Below are positions 16,863-25,523 of a stretch of DNA of 64,000 bases, in pieces. The stretch covers positions 868,001 through 932,000 of the forward strand of contig NZ_CP024628.1 in NCBI RefSeq assembly GCF_024449095.1, in the 5' to 3' direction. The position numbers and the translations under genes are program-made. The notes beneath the pieces are model-generated. The model ran no database searches. It was not told the DNA's origin and saw only the letters and a program-made list of their open reading frames with translations. Numbering within the stretch: position 1 is the stretch's first letter; every line of letters begins with the position of its first letter. The DNA comes from Vibrio coralliilyticus. GTDB taxonomy: Bacteria > Pseudomonadota > Gammaproteobacteria > Enterobacterales > Vibrionaceae.

Positions 16863-17702
16863 TTAGATAACACCTAACTCACGTAGTCGTTCCATCAAGT
16901 AACTGTCGGCTGTATGACGTTCAGACAATACCACTTCTGGTTTAGGATGCAAAAACAAAGGCAATGAAATGCGCGATGTTTCCTGACGTTCACCAGTAGG
17001 GTTAATCACTCTATGCGTCGTCGATGGAAAGTAACCACCAGAAGCTTCTTGGAGCATGTCGCCAATATTGATGATTAAATTACCAAAATCACACGGCACA
17101 TCAATCCAAGCGCCATCTTTACCTTTCACTTGCAGGCCTGGTTCATTTGCCGCTGGAAGAACGGTTAACAGGTTAATATCTTCATGAGCTGCAGCGCGGA
17201 TTGCCCCAGGCTCTTCATCACCTGTCATTGGTGGGTAATGAAGGACACGAAGCAGCGTCTTATCACTATCCTTGATCATTTCAGAAAGCGCTACAGAAAA
17301 TTTTTCTTGTACCTCTTTCGGTGCATATGCTTCAACCCAGCCTAGTAATTCTTGAGCAAATTGATTCGCACGATCATAGTAATCCATGATCTGCTCTTTA
17401 AGCTCTTCTGGCATCTGCCCCCAAGGGTAGATATGGAAATACTCCTTGATATCTTTAACTGTGTGGCCTTTTGCAACTTCTGAAACGGAAGGTGGGAAGT
17501 AACCATCTTGAGTTTCAACATTGTAGGTAAACTCGTTCTTACGCTCCGTCATGAAGAACTGATACCAGTTCTCATAGATAGATTCCACAAGCTCTTTTGG
17601 AATCGGGTGATTTTTTAGTACACCGAATCCAGTCTCACGAAGTGAGGTGACAAATTGCTGAGCAGCATCTTCAGCTAAATAATCGACAGTTTCCAGTTTC
17701 AT
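16863..17702 (-). CDS. 2-oxoglutarate/Fe(II) oxygenase, isopenicillin-N-synthase-like
   Basis: The 279-residue protein has an N-terminal DIOX_N-like part (FGVLKNHPIPKELVESIYENWYQFF) and a double-stranded beta-helix core. Its Fe(II) triad is visible as HED (AAHEDINLLTVL, about residue 180) and the distal His in STTHRVINP (about 236). The 2-oxoglutarate-binding Arg-x-Ser is present in SRISLPLF. The substrate is unknown; relatives act on amino acids and small metabolites. It stands alone, with its own terminator. Confidence 0.85.
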   Translation of the reverse strand: MKLETVDYLAEDAAQQFVTSLRETGFGVLKNHPIPKELVESIYENWYQFFMTERKNEFTYNVETQDGYFPPSVSEVAKGHTVKDIKEYFHIYPWGQMPEELKEQIMDYYDRANQFAQELLGWVEAYAPKEVQEKFSVALSEMIKDSDKTLLRVLHYPPMTGDEEPGAIRAAAHEDINLLTVLPAANEPGLQVKGKDGAWIDVPCDFGNLIINIGDMLQEASGGYFPSTTHRVINPTGERQETSRISLPLFLHPKPEVVLSERHTADSYLMERLRELGVI

Positions 17703-17934
17703 GGCTTTACTTTTATTGTTTATGTAATAAGTGAGTTTGCGATTCTAAGTGTGACATATAGGTAAATCAAACTTTGATGAAATGAAAACGTTTGTTTGAG
17801 CTCTAAGTGTGCGATATTTATGTCTTTCAACATAAATCGTTAAACACTTATTACCGGAAACATCTCAACCCACAATTGAACAATGTTTTATTGAGTGGCA
17901 TGATTACGTTACGAACTGAATTAGGAAAAGTCTA

Positions 17935-18552
17935 ATGAATCCAAATAAAGCTTCATTTTCAATATTACATTGGTTAACAGCAGCCTACGCTTTAGTTTTC
18001 TTATTTTCTGCTATATCCCCTTCTTCGTACCCAGTATGGATAGCAGAGATCATTCCTGCATTAGGAATCCTTGCCGTTATTTGGTGGGTCTCTAGACGCT
18101 TTCAGTTTTCCAACACTGCCTATTGTCTAATGTTTATCTGGCTAACCCTGCATACCATTGGGGCGAAGTACACCTTTGCTGAAGTACCATTCGACTGGTT
18201 TAACAACTTAATCGGTTCCGAAAGAAACCATTTCGATCGTGTCGCACACTTCTCTATCGGCTTATACGCCTACCCAATTGCTGAATACCTAATCAAAAAA
18301 CAGCTGATGAGCATAAAGCTAGCCATGGCTTTCGCTCTTTTCGCAATAATGTCTCTTGCTGCAGGGTATGAAATTATCGAATGGTGGTATGCTGCCCTCG
18401 CAGGCGGGGATGAGGGCATTGCTTTTTTAGGCTCTCAAGGCGACATATGGGATGCACAAAAAGATATGTTAATGGATACGCTTGGTGCATTACTTTCATT
18501 AACCTTGCTTGCGTCTCAACAGCGGGTGCTCTCTTCTATCCAAGTTAGGTAA
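17935..18552 (+). CDS. Integral membrane protein, YjdF/DUF2238 family
   Basis: The 205-residue protein has about six hydrophobic segments and the conserved DUF2238 features SERNHFDRVAHFSIGLYAYP, AGYEIIEWWYAALAGG and GSQGDIWDAQKDMLMDTLGALLS. The acidic and histidine residues in the membrane segments are conserved in the family, but no biochemical role is established. AGGAAAAG precedes the ATG. Its 3' end overlaps that of the convergent cutA gene by 37 bases. Confidence 0.8.
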   Translation: MNPNKASFSILHWLTAAYALVFLFSAISPSSYPVWIAEIIPALGILAVIWWVSRRFQFSNTAYCLMFIWLTLHTIGAKYTFAEVPFDWFNNLIGSERNHFDRVAHFSIGLYAYPIAEYLIKKQLMSIKLAMAFALFAIMSLAAGYEIIEWWYAALAGGDEGIAFLGSQGDIWDAQKDMLMDTLGALLSLTLLASQQRVLSSIQVR

Positions 18553-18836
18553 GGGTTAAACCCTTCTGTAAACGGGACTTGAACAACCTGAGGTACCTCA
18601 TAATTGTGATTAGAAACAATTACTTGTTCAAGTTCCGCATAGCACGCTTTCTTGGTTTTCATGATAAGTAGCGTTTCTTTATCGTTGCAGATTTTTCCTT
18701 CCCAAATGTAATGACTTCGAATCGGCATTGTCTGAATGCAGGCTGCTAAGCCTTTCTTAAGCGCAGACTCAATAATTTGCTGAGTAATGCTGTCACTATT
18801 TGATGTAGTCAGAGTAATACAGAATTGCCCACTCAT
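18516..18836 (-). CDS. cutA: Divalent-cation tolerance protein CutA
   Basis: CutA is a small trimeric ferredoxin-fold protein linked to divalent metal (copper) tolerance. The 106-residue product shows CITLTTSNSDSITQQIIESALKKGLAACIQ, SHYIWEGKI and the C-terminal YEVPQVVQVPFTEGFNPYLTWI, all family hallmarks. The ATG at 18836 is chosen because AAGGAT lies nine bases before it; an earlier in-frame start would overlap helD. It starts 13 bases after the helD stop, so it is probably co-transcribed with helD. Its last 37 bases overlap the end of the YjdF-like gene. Confidence 0.93.
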   Translation of the reverse strand: MSGQFCITLTTSNSDSITQQIIESALKKGLAACIQTMPIRSHYIWEGKICNDKETLLIMKTKKACYAELEQVIVSNHNYEVPQVVQVPFTEGFNPYLTWIEESTRC

Positions 18837-18849
18837 AATTCGTATATCC

Positions 18850-20916
18850 TTATTTCTTAACAATGACTGGATAGTCATTCTCCACCAGCTCTTTGACAAA
18901 GCTTGAGCCAGATCCAGTGTAAGTCACCCATACTTTTTTCTTGGCACGCGTCAAAGCTACATAAAACAGACGCCTCTCCTCGGCATAGGGGAAGGTCTCA
19001 CCAGTTTGGGTTAAAGCACCATCAATGTGCAAGGCTTTAACCCGAGCTGGAAACTGCCCTTCATCTACAGAGAGAACAATAACAAAGTCTGCCTCTTTAC
19101 CTTTACTAGCATGGCAAGTCATAAACTCAATAGACAGCAAGGCGAATTGTTTTTGCCACTCAGAAAGCAGTTCAGGTTTATGATAATGATTTCTGCCAAG
19201 CATCAATACGGTCTGAGTACTTTTCGCTTTCCGATTAAGCTCATCTAAGATTTTTTCAACAGAGTTACTTGGCGCTAGTGTCACCGCTTTTGATTTCTGC
19301 TCTTTGTGACTTTTCAGCTCTTTTTCCAACTGGGCAGGGTTTTGCTGTATAAATTGATTTGCAACTTGCCCTATCTGATTATTAAACCGATAGGTCGTAT
19401 CAAGATAATGAACGGTTGAGTGCGGGAAGCGCTCAGAAAAACCCGTCGTCAGGTCAACATCGGCCCCAGCAAATTCATAAATCGACTGCCAATCATCACC
19501 AACGGCAAACAACACACAGTGTTGATCGTTCACGTGCTGACATAATGCTTCTACCAAGGCTAAGCGTTGTGGTGATATGTCCTGATACTCATCAATCATG
19601 ATGTACTTCCAAGGCGCTTTGAACTTACCTTTCATAACATATTGGGTCGCTTTGGTGATCATGATATTAAAGTCGATATGTCCTTCGGCCTTCAACATCT
19701 CCAACCACGCCTGATAACAAGGCCAGACAAGCGAGAGTTCGCTGTTCAATCTGGTGTAATCGTTGTGATCCACTAATTTCTGTTGTATCTCTTTCTTAGT
19801 GCATCCCATTGATGACAACTGATTCAGCTGCTTATTTAACCAAGCAATCAGTTTCGGGTTCTCTACATGACTGCCGAGCTCATCATCACCTGCTAAATAA
19901 GCAATAGGCCATTTTTGAAGATGCTTTTGCCAGCGTTTAAATGCCGTTGGTGTCATCCAATGTTTCTTGAGCCAGTCGATGCACCAAGCATTTTTAAGAT
20001 TGTCATCTAAAGCAATAGGAGAAATGATGACAGGTTCATTCTCTACTTGATTTAGAATTTTTAAGCCCAGTTGGTGGAACGTATTTACCGTGACGTTTTC
20101 AGCACTGAGCCCTATCTTGGTCTCAAGACGCTGTTTCATCTCCTCAGCGGCATCGCGGCCAAACGCCAACATCAGTATGTCTTCAGCCTGCGCAAGGTGG
20201 CTTTGTAGTAGGTAAGCAACCCGTGCAGTTAAAACACTGGTTTTACCTGAGCCCGCACCTGCAAGAACAAGGTTGTTGTCGTCATTAAGCAAAACCGCTT
20301 GTTGCTGGGAAAGATTCAGTGGAGAAGACTCTATCTGTGAAAACAGTACTTTCCAATTGTCTAACTCAGTCACCATCCAGTTTTGATTACGTTCGGCCAT
20401 TACCTCATCGGTTTGCTCTATCCACGGAATAATACTGGACATCCTTTCTGGCATCCTGAGAACGGCATCTTCTAGGGTCATTTCCATAGAAGAGAAGTCT
20501 TGATTCAGCTTATCAAGCCAACTATTCACGGTTGAATGTGTCAGAAATGCGGGCTGACGTTCAAAACCTCGAATCTCCATTTCCCACTCGGGTAAGAATT
20601 TATTGAGCTGAACACATTGATGCTGGTGCCACTTTTGATACGCCGCGACAGCGAATCTAGCGAAATCTCGACAGCGTTCCCAGGGAAGCCCTTGGATTAG
20701 CCAAGAACGCTGAACCCCACCTTCAGAATGAGCGAAAAACTGTAAGCCCCCCCAAAATAATCCTCGCTTAAGCTTCACTTTACCATTCCAAACATTAAAC
20801 GGAATTCTCTCTTCGCAAGCTTTGGAACTGAGTACGAGGAAATCAGACTCGAGGGAAACCTGATGATATTCATTTTGAATTAAATATTGTGCAGTCTTGT
20901 TGGCAATTAGCTGCAT
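18850..20916 (-). CDS. helD: DNA helicase IV, UvrD/Rep superfamily 1
   Basis: The 688-residue protein matches E. coli helicase IV in length and layout. An N-terminal extension (about 1-195) precedes the SF1A core. The core has a Q-motif LNLSQQQAV, Walker A GAGSGKTSVLTARVAY (about 218), motif II DEYQDISPQR and motif III VGDDWQSIYEFAGAD. Motif IV appears as DTTYRFN, followed by TCHASKGKEADFV and motif VI FYVALTRAKKKVWV. It unwinds DNA 3'-to-5' in repair or recombination. cutA follows in the same direction. Confidence 0.92.
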   Translation of the reverse strand: MQLIANKTAQYLIQNEYHQVSLESDFLVLSSKACEERIPFNVWNGKVKLKRGLFWGGLQFFAHSEGGVQRSWLIQGLPWERCRDFARFAVAAYQKWHQHQCVQLNKFLPEWEMEIRGFERQPAFLTHSTVNSWLDKLNQDFSSMEMTLEDAVLRMPERMSSIIPWIEQTDEVMAERNQNWMVTELDNWKVLFSQIESSPLNLSQQQAVLLNDDNNLVLAGAGSGKTSVLTARVAYLLQSHLAQAEDILMLAFGRDAAEEMKQRLETKIGLSAENVTVNTFHQLGLKILNQVENEPVIISPIALDDNLKNAWCIDWLKKHWMTPTAFKRWQKHLQKWPIAYLAGDDELGSHVENPKLIAWLNKQLNQLSSMGCTKKEIQQKLVDHNDYTRLNSELSLVWPCYQAWLEMLKAEGHIDFNIMITKATQYVMKGKFKAPWKYIMIDEYQDISPQRLALVEALCQHVNDQHCVLFAVGDDWQSIYEFAGADVDLTTGFSERFPHSTVHYLDTTYRFNNQIGQVANQFIQQNPAQLEKELKSHKEQKSKAVTLAPSNSVEKILDELNRKAKSTQTVLMLGRNHYHKPELLSEWQKQFALLSIEFMTCHASKGKEADFVIVLSVDEGQFPARVKALHIDGALTQTGETFPYAEERRLFYVALTRAKKKVWVTYTGSGSSFVKELVENDYPVIVKK

Positions 20917-21064
20917 TCTTGCTTGTCCTTAAATTCAATTGCCGACATCATAACTCAACCGGATTGAAGAATGAAAAGATCCTGTCAATATCTATTGTTA
21001 TGCTCACGATGTAGAAAAGGTAATCAAACAGACCCGTTTCTTTACCTGTATCAGAAGTTTACCA

Positions 21065-23293
21065 TTGACTATTAGTTACAATAGTCAATACAAAGCCACA
21101 CAAAGAATCGATAACGTGCAATTTATCAGTCAACTCCGCCTTTACTGGGTTAATAAGACCATAAACTACAGCCTGCTTATTTTGGTGACCTTATTGGGTG
21201 TTGTCATCCCAAGTTGGTATTACCCGATGGACGCTTACATTATTCCTCTCATTCTAGGCGTAATTGCGGCAGCACTTGCAGAAAGTGATGATAAATTTAC
21301 CGGCCGACTCATCTCTATCACCTTAACATTGGCATGTTTCGCTATAGCGTCGTTCTCGATTGAGCTGCTATTTGATACACCGACTCTGTTTGCGGTTGGC
21401 CTGTTTGTATCCAGCTTTGGTTTTATTATGCTGGGCGCTATCGGCCCCCGATATGCCAGTATCGCATTTGGCTCTTTGCTCATCGCTGTCTACACCATGC
21501 TTGGAGCTCATGAAAGTACGAGTGTTTGGCTTCAGCCTTTGATGTTACTTGCTGGGGCATCTTGGTATTTTTTCATGTCTATACTCTGGTCCTCACTTTG
21601 GCCAATGCAGCCTGTCCAACAAAGTTTAGCAACTGTATTTTTACAGTTAGCCAATTACTTAGACTCTCGCAGTCAGTTATTTCACCCAGTGACCAACTTG
21701 GATCCTCAGCCTTATCGTCTAAAAGAAGCCACACTCAATGCCGCAACCGTAACCGCCTTAAACCTATGTAAGGCGACATTATTGAGTCGTTCTAATCGCG
21801 GACATGTTGATGGGGCTAGCGACCGTTTCCTCAACATCTATTTCCTCGCTCAAGATATTCATGAACGAGTCAGCTCCAGTCATTATCGTTATCAAGAGCT
21901 TGCCGAACACTTTGAACGCTCAGATGTTTTATTCCGCTTTAAATACTTGTTAGAAACACAAGCCAAAGCATGTCGAGAGATAGCTCAAGCTATTCGATTA
22001 GGCAAGGAATACCAACACAGTGGAGAGTCCGTCGTCGCACTGGATGAACTGATGAGTTCATTGAGTCATTTACAAGAGCAAAACAACCCCAAATGGAAAT
22101 CTCTTCTTAATCAACTTAATTATCTATTCAATAACCTTGCGACAGTAGAAAAGCAGCTGAGTAACATCAGTAATCCAGATGCTGAAGCACTTGAAGAAGA
22201 TGTACTCGATGATACTGAAGCACATACTCTCAGTGCTATGTGGATGCGTATCACTTCCCACTTCAACAAAGATTCAATGTTATTTCGCCATGCAGTGAGA
22301 ATGTCTATTGCCCTAACCCTGGGTTACGGCATTATTCAAGCTTTTGATATTGAACGGGGCTACTGGATATTACTGACGACACTATTCGTTTGTCAGCCTA
22401 ACTACAGCGCCACACGGCAAAAGCTTGTCGCCAGAGTACTCGGCACCCTTGCAGGCTTACTGATAGGGGTCCCGCTGCTGACTTTTTTCCCTTCACAGGA
22501 AAGCCAGCTGGTATTCATTGTTATCTCTGGTGTTGCCTTCTTTGCATTCAGGCTAGCAAACTATGGTTATGCTACAGGGTTTATTACCGTATTAGTCCTG
22601 TTCTGCTTCCATCAACTTGGTGAGGGGTATGCGGTTGTCCTCCCTCGCTTAGCCGATACGATCATTGGCTGCGCATTAGCTGTGCTCGCTGTCGCCTTTA
22701 TTCTGCCTGACTGGCAATCTAAACGCTTACATAAAGTTATGGCGGACACGATTCAGGCTAACCGCCACTATCTTGCTCAGATCATTGGTCAATATCGGAT
22801 TGGTAAAAAGGATAACCTAACCTATCGAATCGCTAGACGCAGCGCCCACAATCATGATGCGAACCTGACTAACGCTATCAGTTCAATGCTGGCAGAGCCT
22901 GGACGTTATCGCTCTGCTGTTGATGAAAGCTTCCGTTTTCTTACATTAAGTCATGCTCTGCTGAGTTATATTTCCGCGTTAGGAGCGCACAGAACAAGAA
23001 TCAGTGACGAGGAGACACACAAACTGGTGCTGGATGCACACCGTGTCATTCATCAGCATCTAGAGGTGTTATTCACTCAATTGAACGATCACTGCAATAG
23101 CTGTGATACCAGTGATATCGATGATCCTGCACTTGAAGCGAGGTTGGCAGAATGGCGTGAAGAGGATGACAACTCAGCCAAAATGGTATTGCAGCAGTTA
23201 TATTTAATCTATCGAATGCTTCCCGAATTACACTCCTTAGCAAGTAAATTTGCTGTCCGTGTCAATCAGTTGGATACTATCGATAAAAGCTAG
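21065..23293 (+). CDS. yccS: YccS/YhfK-type FUSC-family inner-membrane protein
   Basis: The 742-residue protein has an N-terminal block of membrane segments (about 30-165), a long cytoplasmic helical region (about 170-400), a second membrane block (about 410-550) and a soluble tail. This duplicated FUSC layout, and motifs such as GYWILLTTLFVCQPNYSATRQK and RVLGTLAGLLIG, match YccS. The family resembles aromatic-acid efflux proteins but the substrate is unknown. The start is uncertain: no ATG is available. TTG at 21065 is used here, while GTG at 21116, just before the conserved LRLYWVNKTINYSLL, is an equal candidate. Confidence 0.85.
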   Translation: MTISYNSQYKATQRIDNVQFISQLRLYWVNKTINYSLLILVTLLGVVIPSWYYPMDAYIIPLILGVIAAALAESDDKFTGRLISITLTLACFAIASFSIELLFDTPTLFAVGLFVSSFGFIMLGAIGPRYASIAFGSLLIAVYTMLGAHESTSVWLQPLMLLAGASWYFFMSILWSSLWPMQPVQQSLATVFLQLANYLDSRSQLFHPVTNLDPQPYRLKEATLNAATVTALNLCKATLLSRSNRGHVDGASDRFLNIYFLAQDIHERVSSSHYRYQELAEHFERSDVLFRFKYLLETQAKACREIAQAIRLGKEYQHSGESVVALDELMSSLSHLQEQNNPKWKSLLNQLNYLFNNLATVEKQLSNISNPDAEALEEDVLDDTEAHTLSAMWMRITSHFNKDSMLFRHAVRMSIALTLGYGIIQAFDIERGYWILLTTLFVCQPNYSATRQKLVARVLGTLAGLLIGVPLLTFFPSQESQLVFIVISGVAFFAFRLANYGYATGFITVLVLFCFHQLGEGYAVVLPRLADTIIGCALAVLAVAFILPDWQSKRLHKVMADTIQANRHYLAQIIGQYRIGKKDNLTYRIARRSAHNHDANLTNAISSMLAEPGRYRSAVDESFRFLTLSHALLSYISALGAHRTRISDEETHKLVLDAHRVIHQHLEVLFTQLNDHCNSCDTSDIDDPALEARLAEWREEDDNSAKMVLQQLYLIYRMLPELHSLASKFAVRVNQLDTIDKS

Positions 23294-23416
23294 TAATCAT
23301 AAGGGGCCGCAACGGGTACACCCTCACGTTTCTCTAACACTCCCTGACATTATTCGGACATAATTTGACCTCTTTTTCATAAACTGTATTCAGATAATTC
23401 TTACGGGAGTAAGAAG

Positions 23417-23641
23417 ATGGAAAGAAGCAGCTCTTGTTTTTCGAACCGGCCATCTAGATTGATTCGAACGCAACATAATATGAATACAAAACAATTTGAA
23501 CTGTTCAAAGAACAGATAAAAACACTAACCCCTCATCAACTACGTGCATTGAGAGGTGAAATTACACAAACGTTGGAAGAGTCCAGCTGTGTTCTGGTTA
23601 CAGATGAAGAGCAAAAACTGATCGCAAGTCTGTTTTCCTAG
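23417..23641 (+). CDS. Small conserved protein of unknown function (74 aa)
   Basis: The ATG at 23417 follows GGGAG by about eight bases. A second in-frame ATG at 23480 would give a 53-residue protein starting MNTKQFELFKEQIKTL; family similarity that I recall in vibrios begins there, but it has no good ribosome-binding site. The body LTPHQLRALRGEITQTLEESS with the tail DEEQKLIASLFS is helical and charged, with no membrane segment. A TTGACC/TATTCA promoter-like pair lies about 30-50 bases upstream. Function unknown. Confidence 0.6.
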   Translation: MERSSSCFSNRPSRLIRTQHNMNTKQFELFKEQIKTLTPHQLRALRGEITQTLEESSCVLVTDEEQKLIASLFS

Positions 23642-23696
23642 CACAACTTGCTGAAAACGCAAATGCACCTTAAGCTTAAATATGTAGGGGGTGTTT

Positions 23697-23975
23697 ATGT
23701 CCGTCTCATTAGTCCAGCCCAGTTATCAACTGATTGAGCAGTCATCGAAAATGGCTGAGGAGGCTGCGCACGAAATCAACCAAGTTCCGCTTACCAACCC
23801 TATCCAAAAAGACGAATCTTACGAATTCAATAAAGTCGAATTTAAACAACCAGAACCTTCCCAAATCGAGCCAATGCTGAAACTGACACAAGCAGAACAG
23901 TACAGCCGCATTGGCACGAATATGCTGCAAAGAGATCAGGAGATGATAGGTACTCTGCTCGATATTCATGTGTAG
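23697..23975 (+). CDS. Small protein of unknown function (92 aa)
   Basis: This ORF starts at an ATG five to six bases after AGGGGG. The product (MSVSLVQPSYQLIEQSSKM at the N-terminus) is acidic, soluble and rich in Gln, Glu and Pro in the middle (EFKQPEPSQIEPMLKL). It ends in a helical stretch with QRDQEMIGTLLDIHV. No motif is recognised. It lies 55 bases after the previous small gene and 78 before the HMG-CoA reductase gene; co-transcription with either is possible but unproven. I am fairly confident it is real because of the ribosome-binding site. Confidence 0.6.
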   Translation: MSVSLVQPSYQLIEQSSKMAEEAAHEINQVPLTNPIQKDESYEFNKVEFKQPEPSQIEPMLKLTQAEQYSRIGTNMLQRDQEMIGTLLDIHV

Positions 23976-24053
23976 TTATAAAAAGCAAACAGTTATTGTC
24001 TTCCCGCTCAGAGACGTTAGAATCCACTGATAATTTTATATTTTGTTTTCGCC

Positions 24054-25313
24054 ATGCCCAAAATCAATTTGTCTCGCCGTGACAATAATCCTGTTTTCAA
24101 ACAAGGGCCACAATCCGATCAACTCGAGCAACAACTTAGCCCGCATTTCGAACACCCAGCCATGCGTTTAACACCAAGCCCGTATATCTCAGAGAGAAAT
24201 ATAGCGAAACGTTGGGAGAAACTCAGCACGTTAACAGCGAAGGAAGTATTACTCGATCCGGTAACGGCTCAACATGCTGACGTTTACAACAAGAACATTG
24301 AGCATTTCATTGGAACAGTAAAACTCCCTGTGGGAGTCGCTGGTCCCTTACGTGTCAACGGCCTTTATGCCAACCAAGATTATCATGTACCGCTCGCTAC
24401 AACCGAAGCTGCTCTTGTCGCTTCATATAACCGCGGTGCTCAATTGATTACAGCAGCCGGTGGCGCGAGTGCGATGTTACTCAACGAAGGCGTGACCAGA
24501 ACGCCCGTGTTTGAATTTCAACATCTTGCCGATGCTGGCCAGTTTGTCGCTTGGGTAGTGACTCAATACGACCACTTTAAGCAAGTGGCAGAATCAACCA
24601 CATCGCATGGCAAACTACACGATATCAACGTCAATATCGAAGGCAATCACGTTTATCTGATTTTTGAATTCCACACTGGCGATGCATCCGGACAGAATAT
24701 GGTCACTATCGCAACCAACGAAGTGTACAACTACATATTGGAGCACTCCCCCATAGCGCCTCAGGAATCTTTTCTTGATGGCAACCTATCAGGAGATAAG
24801 AAGCCCAACACACACACTTTACGGCATGTTCGAGGAAAAAAGGTCACGGCTGAAATCCAGCTCACCAAAGCGTTAGTTGAAAAGTTTCTTCATACCACAC
24901 CCGAAAAAATGGTTAAATTTGGTCAGATGACATCTACCGGCGCAGCTTTGAGCGGGTCAATCGGCGTGAATGCGCATTACGCGAATGCTCTTGCCGCTTT
25001 ATACATCGCCTGCGGCCAGGATGCAGCGTGCGTTTCTGAATCAGCAATAGGCATCACACGTATGGAGCTCAATAAACAAGGAGATCTCTATGCGTGTGTG
25101 ACTTTACCCAACATTATGGTGGGTACGATTGGCGGAGGTACCAGTCTTCCTAGCCAAAAGGCCTGTTTAGAACTTCTCGGGTTACATGGCACTGGTAAAG
25201 CGAAAGCACTGGCTGAAGTCGCCGCTGCACTTTGTCTTGCTGGTGAACTTTCAATTGTCGGTGCATTCTGTGCTGGTCATTTTTCGAGAGCACATCAAAA
25301 ACTCGCACGATAG
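24054..25313 (+). CDS. Hydroxymethylglutaryl-CoA reductase, class I type
   Basis: HMG-CoA reductase makes mevalonate from HMG-CoA using NADPH. The 419-residue soluble protein keeps the catalytic residues of class I enzymes. These are Glu in TTEAALVASYNRG, Lys in SGDKKPNTHTLRHVRG, Asp in IACGQDAACV and His in CAGHFSRAHQKLA. It also has DASGQNMVTIATN and VGTIGGGTSLPSQ. No membrane anchor is present. No other mevalonate-pathway gene is in the window, and vibrios make isoprenoids through the MEP route, so the physiological role is open. No clear ribosome-binding site precedes the ATG. Confidence 0.9.
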   Translation: MPKINLSRRDNNPVFKQGPQSDQLEQQLSPHFEHPAMRLTPSPYISERNIAKRWEKLSTLTAKEVLLDPVTAQHADVYNKNIEHFIGTVKLPVGVAGPLRVNGLYANQDYHVPLATTEAALVASYNRGAQLITAAGGASAMLLNEGVTRTPVFEFQHLADAGQFVAWVVTQYDHFKQVAESTTSHGKLHDINVNIEGNHVYLIFEFHTGDASGQNMVTIATNEVYNYILEHSPIAPQESFLDGNLSGDKKPNTHTLRHVRGKKVTAEIQLTKALVEKFLHTTPEKMVKFGQMTSTGAALSGSIGVNAHYANALAALYIACGQDAACVSESAIGITRMELNKQGDLYACVTLPNIMVGTIGGGTSLPSQKACLELLGLHGTGKAKALAEVAAALCLAGELSIVGAFCAGHFSRAHQKLAR

Positions 25314-25333
25314 CTTTAACCTCTTTTTACGTA

Positions 25334-25359
25334 GCCCTCGCTTTGTCGAGGGCTTTTTT
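25334..25359 (+). terminator. Intrinsic terminator of the HMG-CoA reductase gene
   Basis: GCCCTCG (25334-25340) pairs with CGAGGGC (25347-25353) and is followed by six Ts, 21 bases past the stop. Confidence 0.9.
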
Positions 25360-25420
25360 GTTCCTACATTTTCTTTTCACCAAAAAACATTCGTTTTACT
25401 TTCGAAACTCGCTCCTTTGA

Positions 25421-25434
25421 ATGATCCAGATCAT
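25421..25434. promoter_or_regulatory. FNR/CRP-like palindrome upstream of glpD
   Basis: ATGATC-CA-GATCAT is a 14-bp palindrome whose halves match the FNR box TTGATnnnnATCAA except for the outer base on each side. It lies about 90 bases before the glpD start. It is a plausible oxygen-dependent control site, but the imperfect match makes it tentative. Confidence 0.35.
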
Positions 25435-25464
25435 ATTTATTTGCGTAAAGACTAACATCACCGA

Positions 25465-25486
25465 CTGCAATATGGTTATATTGCAG
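25465..25486. promoter_or_regulatory. Perfect 9-bp dyad in the glpD leader/promoter
   Basis: CTGCAATAT (25465-25473) and ATATTGCAG (25478-25486) are perfect complements separated by GGTT. The site is 38 bases before the glpD start and just ahead of the GlpR-like palindrome. It has no T-run, so an operator or an mRNA leader hairpin is more likely than a terminator. Confidence 0.45.
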
Positions 25487-25492
25487 AAATCA

Positions 25493-25510
25493 AATGCTCG
25501 TTCGAACATT
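25493..25510. promoter_or_regulatory. Candidate GlpR operator of glpD
   Basis: AATGCTCG-TT-CGAACATT is a near-perfect palindrome (one mismatch between arms). Its halves match the E. coli GlpR half-site ATGTTCG/CGAACAT, though the spacer is two bases and not four. It ends directly before the ribosome-binding site AGGGAA of glpD, where a bound repressor could block transcription. Confidence 0.5.
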
Positions 25511-25523
25511 AGGGAACAAAAAG

